A stretch of DNA of 64,000 nucleotides from Physella acuta (Eukaryota; Mollusca; Gastropoda; Physidae): the NCBI RefSeq assembly GCF_028476545.1, contig NW_026731674.1:162501-226500 (forward strand), given 5' to 3'. How positions within the stretch are numbered: the first letter of the stretch is position 1; each line of letters starts with the position of its first letter. Positions 50,201 to 59,814 of the stretch are shown here, piece by piece. The notes under the pieces are model-generated. The model was not told where the DNA came from. It was given only the letters and a program-made list of their open reading frames with translations, and did not search any database. The position numbers and the translations under genes are program-made.

Positions 50201-53200
50201 GAGATGCCACTAACATGTGTCACATCTGAGATGCCACTAACATGTCACATCTGAGATGCCACTAACATGTGTCACATCTGAGATGCCACTAACATGTCAC
50301 ATCTGAGATGCCACTAATATGTGTCACATCTGAGATGCCACTAACATGTCACATCTGAGATGCCACTAACATGTCACATCTGAGATGCCACTAACATGTG
50401 TCACATCTGAGATGCCACTAACATGTCACATCTGAGATGCCACTAACATGTGTCACATCTGAGATGCCACTAACATGTCACATATGAGATGCCACTAATA
50501 TGTCACATCTGAGATGCCACTAACATGTGTCACATCTGAGATGCCACTAACATGTCACATCTGAGATGCCACTAACATGTGTCACATCTGAGATGCCACT
50601 AACATGTCACATCTGAGATGCCACTAATATGTGTCACATCTGAGATGCCACTAACATGTCACATCTGAGATGCCACTAACATGTCACATCTGAGATGCCA
50701 CTAACATGTGTCACATCTGAGATGCCACTAACATGTCACATCTGAGATGCCACTAACATGTGTCACATCTGAGATGCCACTAACATGTCACATCTGAGAT
50801 GCCACTAATATGTGTCACATCTGAGATGCCACTAACATGTCACATCTGAGATGCCACTAACATGTCACATCTGAGATGCCACTAACATGTGTCACATTTG
50901 AGATGCCACTAACATGTGTCACATCTGAGATGCCACTAATATGTGTCACATCTGAGATGCCACTAACATGTCACATCTGAGATGCCACTAACATGTCACA
51001 TCTGAGATGCCACTAACATGTGTCACAATTGAGATGCCACTAACATGTGTCACATCTGAGATGCCACTAACATGTCACATCTGAGATGCCACTAAAATGT
51101 CACGTCTGAGATACCACTAACATGTGTCACAACAAACGTCACTGATATGTTTTTCAGATGCGAGCAGCTATTGTGGTAGTGTATGACCTAAGTGCTATTG
51201 CTCTTGTCCTGGGGCTGAGGCCACTGGCTATGTTTCTTCTCAAGTTCTTCATTGTGTATCTCCTGACCTACACACAGAGGATTTCTCTTCTCACCATCAC
51301 ATGTTGTACCTTCACAGCCTTATCCCTCAGCCGTACTTTTGTCTACACGCAGGTAGGCTTTACGTCTTTTGTCTACATGCAGGTTGGCTTTATGTCTTTT
51401 GTCTACATGCAGGTAGGCTTTATGTCTTTTGTCTACATGCAGGTTGGCTTTACGTCGTTTTGTCTAAACGCAGGTGGGCTTTACGTCTTTTGTCTACATG
51501 CAGGTGGGCTTGACGTCTTTTGTCTACATGCAGGTGGGCTTTATGTCTTTTGTCTACATGCAGGTGGGCTTTATGTCTTTTGTCTACATGCAGGCGGGCT
51601 TTATGTCTTTTGTCTACATGCAGGTGGGCTTTATGTCTACACGCAGGTGGGCTTTATGTCTACATGCAGGTGGGCTTTATGTCTTTTGTCTACACGCAGG
51701 TGGGCTTTATGTCTTTTGTCTACATGCAGGTGGGCTTTATGTCTTTTGTCTACATGCAGGTGGGCTTTATGTCTACATGCAGGTAGGCTTTATGTCTTTT
51801 GTCTACATGCAGGTGGGCTTTATGTCTACATGCAGGTGGGCTTTATGTCTACATGCAGGTGGGCTTTATGTCTTTTGTCTACATGCAGGTGGGCTTTATG
51901 TCTTTTGTCTTCATGCAGGTGGGCTTTATGTCTTTTGTCTACATGCAGGTGGGCTTTATGTCTTTTGTCTACATGCAGGTGGGCTTAATGTCTACACGCA
52001 GGTGGGCTTTACGTCTTTTGTCTACATGCAGGTGGGCTTTACATCTTTTGTCTACATGCAGGTGGGCTTTACGTCTTTTTTCTTTACGCAGGTGGGCTTT
52101 ACGTCTTTTGTCTACATGCAGGTGGGCTTTACGTCTTTTGTCTACATGCAGGTGGGCTTTACGTCTTTTGTCTATACGCAGGTGGGCTTTACGTCTTTTG
52201 TCTACATGCAGGTGGGCTTTACGTCTTTTGTCTACATGCAGGTGGGCTTTATGTCTACATGAAGGTGGGCTTTACGTCTTTTGTCTACACGCAGGTGGGC
52301 TTTACGTCTTTTGTCTACATGCAGGTGGGCTTTATGTCTACATGCAGGTGGGCTTTACGTCTTTTGTCTACATGCAGGTGGGCTTTACGTCTTTTGTATA
52401 CATGCAGGTGGGCTTTACGTCTTTTGTCTACATGCAGGTGGGCTTTACGTCTACACGCAGGTGGGCTTTACGTCTTTTGTCTACATGCAGGTGGGCTTTA
52501 CGTCTTTTGTATACATGCAGGTGGGCTTTACGTCTTTTGTATACATGCAGGTGGGCTTTACGTCTTTTGTCTACATGCAGGTGGGCTTTACGTCTTTTGT
52601 CTACATGCAGGTGGGCTTTACGTCTTTTGTATACATGCAGGTGGGCTTTATGTCTACATGCAGGTGGGCTTTACGTCTTTTGTATACATGCAGGTGGGCT
52701 TTATGTCTTTTGTCTTCATGCAGGTGGGCTTTACGTCTACACGCAGGTGGGCTTTATGTGTTTTGTCTACATGCAGGTGGGCTTTATGTCTTTTGTCTAC
52801 ATGCAGGTGGGCTTTATGTCTTTTGTCTACATGCAGGTGGGCTTTATGTCTTTTGTCTACATGCAGGTGGGCTTTATGTCTTTTGTCTACATGCAGGTGG
52901 GCTTTATGTCTTTTGTCTACATGCAGGTGGGCTTAATGTCTACACGCAGGTAGGCTTTACGTCTTTTGTCTACATGCAGGTGGGCTTTACGTCTTTTGTC
53001 TACATGCAGGTGGGCTTTACGTCTTTTGTCTACACGCAGGTGGGCTTTATGTCTTTTGTCTACATGCAGGTGGGCTTAATGTCTACACGCAGGTAGGCTT
53101 TACGTCTTTTGTCTACATGCAGGTGGGCTTTATGTCTTTTGTCTACATGCAGGTGGGCTTTACGTCTTTTGTCTACATGCAGGTGGGCTTTATGTCTTTT

Positions 53201-56200
53201 GTCTACACGCAGGTGGGCTTTATGTCTACATGCAGGTGGGCTTTACGTCTTTTGTCTACATGCAGGTGGGCTTTACGTCTTTTGTATACATGCAGGTGGG
53301 CTTTACGTCTACACGCAGGTGGGCTTTACGTCTTTTGTCTTCATGCAGGTGGGCTTAATGTCTACACGCAGGTAGGCTTTACATCTTTTGTCTACACGCA
53401 GGTGGGCTTTATGTCTTTTGTCTACACGCAGGTGGGCTTTACGTCTACACGCAGGTGGGCTTTACGTCTTTTGTCTTCATGCAGGTGGGCTTTACGTCTA
53501 CACGCAGGTGGGCTTTATGTCTTTTGTCTACATGCAGGTGGGCTTTATGTCTTTTGTCTACATGCAGGTGGGCTTAATGTCTACACGCAGGTGGGCTTTA
53601 CGTCTTTTGTCTACATGCAGGTGGGCTTTACGTCTTTTGTATACATGCAGGTGGGCTTTACGTCTTTTGTCTACATGCAGGTGGGCTTTACGTCTACACG
53701 CAGGTGGGCTTTACGTCTTTTGTCTTCATGCAGGTGGGCTTTACGTCTACACGCAGGTGGGCTTTATGTGTTTTGTCTACATGCAGGTGGGCTTTATGTC
53801 TTTTGTCTACATGCAGGTGGGCTTTATGTGTTTTGTCTACATGCAGGTGGGCTTTATGTCTTTTGTCTACATGCAGGTGGGCTTGACGTCTTTTGTCTAC
53901 ATGCAGGTGGGCTTTATGTCTTTTGTCTACATGCAGGTGGGCTTTACGTCTTTTGTCTACATGCAGGTGGGCTTTATGTCTTTTGTCTACATGCAGGTGG
54001 GCTTTATGTCTTTTGTCTACATGCAGGTGGGCTTTACGTCTTTTGTATACATGCAGGTGGGCTTTACGTCTACACGCAGGTGGGCTTTACGTCTTTTGTC
54101 TTCATGCAGGTGGGCTTAATGTCTACACGCAGGTAGGCTTTACATCTTTTGTCTACACGCAGGTGGGCTTTATGTCTTTTGTCTACACGCAGGTGGGCTT
54201 TACGTCTACACGCAGGTGGGCTTTACGTCTTTTGTCTTCATGCAGGTGGGCTTTACGTCTACACGCAGGTGGGCTTTATGTCTTTTGTCTACATGCAGGT
54301 GGGCTTTATGTCTTTTGTCTACATGCAGGTGGGCTTAATGTCTACACGCAGGTGGGCTTTACGTCTTTTGTCTACATGCAGGTGGGCTTTACGTCTTTTG
54401 TATACATGCAGGTGGGCTTTACGTCTTTTGTCTACATGCAGGTGGGCTTTACGTCTACACGCAGGTGGGCTTTACGTCTTTTGTCTTCATGCAGGTGGGC
54501 TTTACGTCTACACGCAGGTGGGCTTTATGTGTTTTGTCTACATGCAGGTGGGCTTTATGTCTTTTGTCTACATGCAGGTGGGCTTTATGTGTTTTGTCTA
54601 CATGCAGGTGGGCTTTATGTCTTTTGTCTACATGCAGGTGGGCTTGACGTCTTTTGTCTACATGCAGGTGGGCTTTATGTCTTTTGTCTACATGCAGGTG
54701 GGCTTTACGTCTTTTGTCTACATGCAGGTGGGCTTTATGTCTTTTGTCTACATGCAGGTGGGCTTTATGTCTTTTGTCTACATGCAGGTGGGCTTTATGT
54801 CTTTTGTCTACATGCAGGTGGGCTTAATGTCTACACGCAGGTAGGCTTTACGTCTTTTGTCTACATGCAGGTGGGCTTTACGTCTTTTGTCTACATGCAG
54901 GTGGGCTTAATGTCTACACGCAGGTGGGCTTTATATCTTTTGTCTACATGCAGGTGGGCTTTATGTCTTTTGTCTACATGCAGGTGGGCTTTATGTCTTT
55001 TGTCTACATGCAGGTGGGCTTTACGTCTTTTGTCTACATGCAGGTGGGCTTGACGTCTTTTGTCTACATGCAGGTGGGCTTTACGTCTTTTGTCTACATG
55101 CAGGTGGGCTTTATGTCTTTTGTCTACATGCAGGTGGGCTTTATGTCTTCATGCAGGTGGGTTTTATGTCTTTTGTCTACATGCAGGTGGGCTTTACGTC
55201 TTTTGTCTACATGCAGGTGGGCTTTATGTCTTTTGTCTACATGCAGGTGGGCTTTATGTCTTTTGTCTACATGCAGGTGGGCTTTATGTCTTTTGTCTAC
55301 ATGCAGGTGGGCTTTACGTCTTTTGTCTACATGCAGGTGGGCTTTATGTCTTTTGTCTACATGCAGGTGGGCTTTATGTCTTCATGCAGGTGGGCTTTAT
55401 GTCTTTTGTCTACATGCAGGTGGGCTTTACGTCTTTTGTCTACATGCAGGTGGGCTTTATGTCTTTTGTCTACATGCAGGTGGGCTTTATGTCTTTTGTC
55501 TACATGCAGGTGGGCTTTATGTCTTTTGTCTACATGCAGTTGGGCTTTACGTCTTTTGTCTACATGCAGGTGGGCTTTATGTCTTTTGTCTACATGCAGG
55601 TGGGCTTTATGTCTTTTGTCTACATGCAGGTGGGCTTTATGTCTTTTGTCTACATGCAGGTGGGCTTTAGGTCTTTTGTCTACATGCAGGTGGGCTTTAC
55701 GTCTACACGCAGGTGGGCTTTACGTCTTTTGTCTACATGCAGGTGGGCTTTACGTCTACACGCAGGTGGGCTTTATGTCTTTTGTCTACATGCAGGTGGG
55801 CTTTACGTCTTTTGTCTACATGCAGGTGGGCTTTATGTCTTTTGTCTACATGCAGGTGGGCTTTATGTCTTTTGTCTACATGCAGGTGGGCTTAATGTCT
55901 ACATGCAGGTAGGCTTTACGTCTTTTGTCTACATGCAGGTGGGCTTTATGTCTTTTGTCTACATGCAGGTAGGCTTTACTTCTTTTGTCTCTTGTCTTCA
56001 CAATGGCTCATAAGGTGTGTGCACTTGTATCAACTTTTGCAATGTGATCCCATTCTCTTCTATTTTAAAACATTGACCCCCACCTCCTGCTCCCCCCCCC
56101 TCCATCCATCCCAGGTTGGTGCAAACATTTTCCACTAAGCGTTGTTGAGATACAATGACTTTTTTTAAAGTATCATAACTGTATCATTTAGTCTAGAAAT

Positions 56201-59019
56201 GAATGAATTGGTTTAAAATTAATTTTTTTTAAAGTATCATAACTGTATCATTTGGTCTAGAAATGAATGAATGGGTTTAAAATTAATTTTTTTAAAGTAT
56301 CATAACTGTATCATTTAGTCTAGAAATGAATGAATTGGTTTAAAAATTTTTAAAAGTATCATAACCGTATCATTTAGTCTAGAAATGAATGAATTGGTTT
56401 AAAATTAATTTTTTTAAAGTATCATAACTGTATCATTTAGTCTAGAAATGAATGAATTGGTTTAAAATTAATTTTTTTAAAGTATCATAACTGTATCATT
56501 TAGTCTAGAAATGAATGAATTGGTTTAAAATTAATTTTTTTAAAGTATCATAACTGTATCATTTAGTCTAGAAATGAATGAATTGGTTTAAAAAATTTTA
56601 AAAGTATCATAACTGTATCATTTAGTCTAGAAATGAATGAATTGGTTCAAAATTAATTTTTTTAAAGTATGATAACTGTATCATTTAGTCTAGAAATGAA
56701 TGAATTGGTTTAAAATTAATTTTTTTAAAGTATCATAACTGTATCATTTAGTCTAGAAATGAATGAATTGGTTTAAAATTAATTTTTTTAAAGTATCATA
56801 ACTGTATCATTTAGTCTAGAAATGAATGAATTGGTTTAAAATTAATTTTTTTAAAGTATCATAACTGTATCATTTAGTCTAGAAATGAATGAATTGGTTT
56901 AAAATTAATTTTTTTTAAAGTATCATAACTGTATCATTTAGTCTAGAAATGAATGAATTGGTTTAAAATTAATTTTTTTAAAGTATCATAACTGACATTA
57001 CCCAGATAACCTAAAATGTTCTTTGACATTTTTTTATTTTCAGGTCGAGTACCTAGCCCTAACTACTATGGACCTTCGCTTTTTGTATCAGGTTTCCAAT
57101 GGGTTTTTTGAACTCAACCTGTTTTCATTTGCTGTTGAAAAAGTGAAACTCTCCACCTCCAAGGCCACGACTAGACCAACCCTCTTTGATTACATGTACT
57201 ATGTCTTTCATGTGGGCAAATTTTTTGATGGCCCCATTTATCTGTTTCCTCAGTTCTACTCTGACAGCCAGACCTCCAGCAGCCCCATCCCCAGGTGCTG
57301 GAGGGAGAGCCTCTTCAGGGTTGCTCGGCTCATCTTTTGGGCTCTGTTTTTGGAGCTACAGGCTCATTTTTTGTATTTGAGTGCCCTGGGAGAAAATTTG
57401 GATGGGGTTAAACAATTATCACTTCCTGCACTTCTTGGCATGTGCTACATCCAAGGTCAGTTTTTCATGGTCAAGTACGTGCTGTTGTATGGCATGAGTG
57501 GAGAGTTTTTGAGATTAGACGGGGTTAGTCCCCACCCATGGCCTCGCTGCATCAGCTGGGTCTACTCATATGTTGATATGTGGAAGCACTTTGATGTTGG
57601 TCTCTATCAATTTATGAAGACATACATCTACACTCCATTGGGAGGGTCTACAGCAGGGCCCATCAGGAGAGTTTTGGCCTCTGGTATTTGTTTCTTCTTC
57701 ATCTACGCCTGGCATGGTGCCACTAAAGCCTTGTTCATATGGTGTTTGGGAAATTATTTGACAGGACTTCTTCAGGCTGCTGCCACTGCACTTGAGCATT
57801 CACACTTTGGACTGAGACTGGTAGGTACCACCTCAACCAAACATGTCATCCAACACTCAACCAAACATGTCATCCAACACTCAACCAAACATGTCACACA
57901 ACCAAACATGTCATCCAACACTCAACCAAACATGTCACTCAACCAAACATGTAACTCAACCAAACATGTCATCCATCACTCAACCAAACATGTCATCCAT
58001 CACTCAACCAAATGTGTCATTCATCACTCAACCAAATGTGTCATTCATCACTCAACCAAATGTGTCATTCATCACTCAACCAAACATGTCATCCATCACT
58101 CAACCCACGTCATCCATCACTCAACCAAACATGTCATCCATCACTCAACCAAATGTGTCATTCATCTCTCAACCAAACATGTCATCCATCACTCAACCAA
58201 ACGTGTCATTCATCACTCAACCAAACCTGTCATCCATCACTCAACCAAACGTGTCATTTATCACTCAACCAAACATGTCACTCAACCAATCAAGACGCAG
58301 CTATCACCCACAAACCCTGCATCTAAATATATGATTGGATGAAAGAATCGATTAGACTATACTGACACCAATCACTAATGGGTGTGGTTTTATTTGCTTT
58401 TTTACTTTCCCAGCAGAGGGGCATGTTTGAATAGGGGGGAGGGGGGTTGCATGTGTGTAGCTTGTATGGTGGGGTTGCATTTGATTATTTTGTTAGTGTT
58501 TCATTTCAATTCCTAGACCAGTCTAGGTGTTTCTTTAAATTTAATATATTATAAAAGTAAAAAAAAATGATTTACCTGTGTTTTGTGTTTGATTACAGAA
58601 ATCCTGTGTTTTGTGTTTGATTACAGAAATCCTGTGTTTTGTGTTTGATTACAGAAATCCTGTGTTTTGTGTTTGATTACAGAAATCCTGTGTTTTGTGT
58701 TTGATTACAGAAATCCTGTGTTTTGTGTTTGATTACAGAAATCCTGTGTTTTGTGTTTGATTACAGAAATCCTGTGTTTTGTGTTTGATTACAGAAATCC
58801 TGTGTTTTGTGTTTGATTACAGAAATCCTGTGTTTTGTGTTTGATTACAGAAATCCTGTGTTTTGTGATTACAGAAATCCTACCTAGGAGCGCGCAATGA
58901 ACAGCGACTGAGAGCCTTTCTGATAACTCCCATCTACATCACTTCATGCTGGCACATTTTTTATTTTTTCTATGGTGACAAGATTGCATGGAACATTGCT
59001 GAGAGAATGTTTTTCAAAG
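44150..59019 (+). CDS. HHAT: Hedgehog acyltransferase (HHAT/rasp), six of about seven exons, 3' end beyond window
   Basis: Membrane-bound O-acyltransferase (MBOAT) that, in the known family, attaches palmitate from palmitoyl-CoA to the N-terminal Cys of Hedgehog proteins in the ER membrane. Six exons join in phase to about 466 codons; human HHAT has 493, so roughly 30 C-terminal residues are missing to the right. Matches to human HHAT that I recognise: the N-terminal LPRWE, the exon 3 motif DLTDLEW (human DATDFEW), the PRC motif with the Cys that binds haem in human HHAT (codon 57548-57550), Asp in HFDVGL (57593-57595, human Asp339) and His in YAWHG (57713-57715, human His379). The Cys-Asp spacing (15) and Asp-His spacing (40) equal the human ones. 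Retention of the His argues against the HHATL paralogue. Multiple hydrophobic helices are evident. No coding lesion is seen. The unusual feature is the introns, which are almost wholly tandem repeats and carry duplicated splice sites. Confidence 0.93.
44201..44660. repeat. Exon 1 donor repeat: 63-bp and 25-bp units
   Basis: The unit is the last 49 bases of exon 1 plus 14 bases of intron 1 (to ttgattcat). Copies start at 44201, 44264, 44327 and 44390. The donor caaaaGTAAGT is repeated, with GTAAGT at 44250, 44313, 44376, 44439 and 44602. Between the last two, part of the unit (agtagctgttgttctttgtg plus ttta) was amplified as a 25-bp repeat. The first four donors are in the same frame. Confidence 0.95.
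44738..45597. repeat. 16-bp minisatellite in HHAT intron 1
   Basis: About 53 copies of cataccccaccctaac with rare variants (tagcc, ccataacc). Contains CCCTAA once per unit but is not a telomere array. Confidence 0.97.
45900..45998. repeat. Exon 2 acceptor duplication, 51 bp
   Basis: ccatccttaccag then aattaaagagtgatttgtac at 45900 is repeated at 45951 as ccatccttaacag then the real exon 2 start. The unit spans the acceptor and is 17 codons long. Confidence 0.9.
45964..46028 (+). CDS. HHAT: HHAT exon 2
   Basis: A 65-bp exon after the acceptor TTAACAG and before the donor GTCAGT. It completes the split Lys codon and encodes [21 protein letters not shown] minus its first residues, the linker before the conserved DLTDLEW block. 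It ends in phase 0. The acceptor and first 35 or so bases are duplicated 51 bp upstream (45900-45950). Small size lowers certainty, but phase and position both fit. Confidence 0.8.
46107..46245. repeat. 43-bp repeat in HHAT intron 2
   Basis: Three full copies and part of a fourth of a unit starting tccatttgttatggtcca, at 46107, 46150, 46193 and 46236. Confidence 0.92.
46285..46376. repeat. Exon 3 acceptor duplication, 46 bp
   Basis: Two identical 46-bp copies (46285-46330, 46331-46376), each holding tgtcacctttcag followed by gacctcacagatt, that is, the acceptor and first 13 bases of exon 3. Confidence 0.95.
46364..46480 (+). CDS. HHAT: HHAT exon 3
   Basis: A 117-bp, phase 0-0 exon (39 codons) starting [13 protein letters not shown] and ending in KVQPQ, between acceptor CTTTCAG and donor GTTAGT. 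It aligns with human DATDFEWSFWMEW and the helix after it. A second, upstream copy of the acceptor ends at 46317, but starting there puts DLEWLVW out of frame, so 46364 is chosen. Confidence 0.92.
46646..46759. mobile_element. hAT-type MITE in HHAT intron 3
   Basis: 114 bp, ends cagtggcgtagcgagg and ctcgctacgcccctg, flanked by perfect 8-bp duplications GTTACTGT (46638-46645, 46760-46767). The interior repeats tgtcacccggtgcgg. It lies 170 bp after the exon 3 donor and just before the large array. Confidence 0.92.
46792..51125. repeat. 27/25-bp minisatellite filling HHAT intron 3
   Basis: Unit catgtgtcacatctgagatg plus ccactaa, alternating with a form lacking gt. About 165 copies. A block of about 310 bp is duplicated at 50161 and 50471. 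The array ends about 32 bp before the exon 4 acceptor. Confidence 0.97.
51158..51352 (+). CDS. HHAT: HHAT exon 4
   Basis: A 195-bp, phase 0-0 exon (65 codons) beginning [16 protein letters not shown] after the acceptor TTTTTCAG, with two predicted membrane helices and a Leu/Ser-rich stretch (TALSLSRTF) that parallels human LLLLSTLRL. It ends FVYTQ at the donor GTAGGC. The last 17 bases of the exon plus 13 intron bases form the 30-bp unit that is repeated for 4.6 kb downstream. The frame stays open through the repeats, but the gene continues at 57044, where homology resumes. Confidence 0.9.
51336..55985. repeat. Exon 4 donor repeat, 30/23-bp units, about 155 copies
   Basis: The first unit is the last 17 bases of exon 4 (cttttgtctacacgcag) plus the first 13 bases of intron 4 (gtaggctttacgt). 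Later units read gtgggctttatgtcttttgt then ctacatgcag. A 23-bp form lacks cttttgt. Since 30 is a multiple of three and no unit carries a stop, frames stay open for hundreds of codons ([10 protein letters not shown] per unit). A block of 761 bp (about 53275-54035) is duplicated directly at about 54036-54796. Confidence 0.97.
56160..56995. repeat. 63-bp repeat, second array of HHAT intron 4
   Basis: About 13 copies of a unit containing gtatcataactgtatcatt and agtctagaaatgaatgaa, 63-64 bp apart. Ends about 50 bp before the exon 5 acceptor. 56010-56160 before it is short C-rich unique sequence. Confidence 0.95.
57044..57820 (+). CDS. HHAT: HHAT exon 5 (catalytic core)
   Basis: A 777-bp, phase 0-0 exon (259 codons) starting [15 protein letters not shown] after acceptor TTTTCAG and ending HFGLRL at donor GTAGGT. 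It carries the MBOAT core: [10 protein letters not shown], a hydrophobic run around [47 protein letters not shown] and FIYAWHG. The probable haem-binding Cys, catalytic Asp and catalytic His known from human HHAT are all present at human spacing. In vertebrates this region is split over several exons (from memory). Immediately after the donor a 24-bp intronic array begins. Confidence 0.95.
57828..58285. repeat. 24-bp repeat at the start of HHAT intron 5
   Basis: Copies of actcaaccaaacatgtcatc plus cat, with shorter forms, beginning within 10 bp of the exon 5 donor. The exon 5 frame reads through it for 170 codons, by chance of the unit length. Confidence 0.93.
58286..58574. other. Unique part of HHAT intron 5
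   Basis: T- and G-rich intronic sequence with a short G run near 58437. No feature seen. Confidence 0.6.
58575..58880. repeat. Exon 6 acceptor repeat, 28 bp, eleven acceptors
   Basis: Unit aaatcctgtgttttgtgttt plus gattacag. The AG of gattacag falls at 58598, then every 28 bp to 58850, and finally 58874 (a 24-bp last unit), where exon 6 starts. The aaatcc after each AG equals the first six bases of exon 6. Confidence 0.95.
58875..59019 (+). CDS. HHAT: HHAT exon 6
   Basis: A 145-bp exon after acceptor GATTACAG, encoding [16 protein letters not shown] and a hydrophobic helix with [16 protein letters not shown], then one base (G) before donor GTTAGA. It aligns with human RYFSPQARRRFHAAL through YWNRIFIQG. 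The next human residues are GWPWVTL, so a final exon of about 90 bp is expected beyond 64000. The acceptor is the last of eleven tandem copies. Confidence 0.9.
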
Positions 59020-59104
59020 GTTAGAAAAGAATCTTTGTAGAAAGATGTTGTAGTGAATATCTTTATGTAAACAAAAGAATTAAGCATTGTAGACCTCCCC
59101 CCAA

Positions 59105-59715
59105 GTACGATTGTGGACATGATTAGAACAGATGATTGTGGACATGATTAGAACAGATGATTGTGGACAAGATTAGAAACAGATGATTGTGGACATGATT
59201 AGAAACAGATGATTGTGGACATGATTAGAACAGATGATTGTGGACATGATTAGAACAGATGATTGTGGACATGATTAGAAACAGATGATTGTGGACATGA
59301 TTAGAACAGATGATTGTGGACATGATTAGAACAGATGATTGTGGACATGATTAGAAACAGATGATTGTGGACATGATTAGAAACAGATGATTGTGGACAT
59401 GATTAGAACAGATGATTGTGGACATGATTAGAACAGATGATTGTGGACATGATTAGAACAGATGATTGTGGACATGATTAGAACAGATGATTGTGGACAT
59501 CATTAGAACAGATGATTGTGGACATGATTAGAAACAGATGATTGTGGACATGATTAGAAACAGATGATTGTGGACATGATTAGAAACAGATGATTGTGGA
59601 CATGATTAGAAACAGATGATTGTGGACATGATTAGAACAGATGATTGTGGACATAATTAGAACAGATGATTGTGGACATGATTAGAACAGATGATTGTGG
59701 ACATGATTAGAAACA
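59105..59715. repeat. 25/26-bp minisatellite in HHAT intron 6
   Basis: About 24 copies of acagatgattgtggacatga plus ttaga, with or without one extra A. Starts 85 bp after the exon 6 donor. Confidence 0.95.
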
Positions 59716-59814
59716 GAATATTTTTAGAGTTCTAGATGAGATGATATCAATGTCAAGTCATTAAGTGCATAGGGGGGGGGGGGGGCAGCACAGAGCATTC
59801 AACTCCTGCTGGAC

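Noticed and set aside
51158-56013. Continuation of HHAT coding sequence through the intron 4 array ([10 protein letters not shown] repeats)
   Set aside because: The exon 4 donor fits, homology to human HHAT ends at that point and resumes at 57044 in phase. The array is open in all three frames because no unit has a stop.
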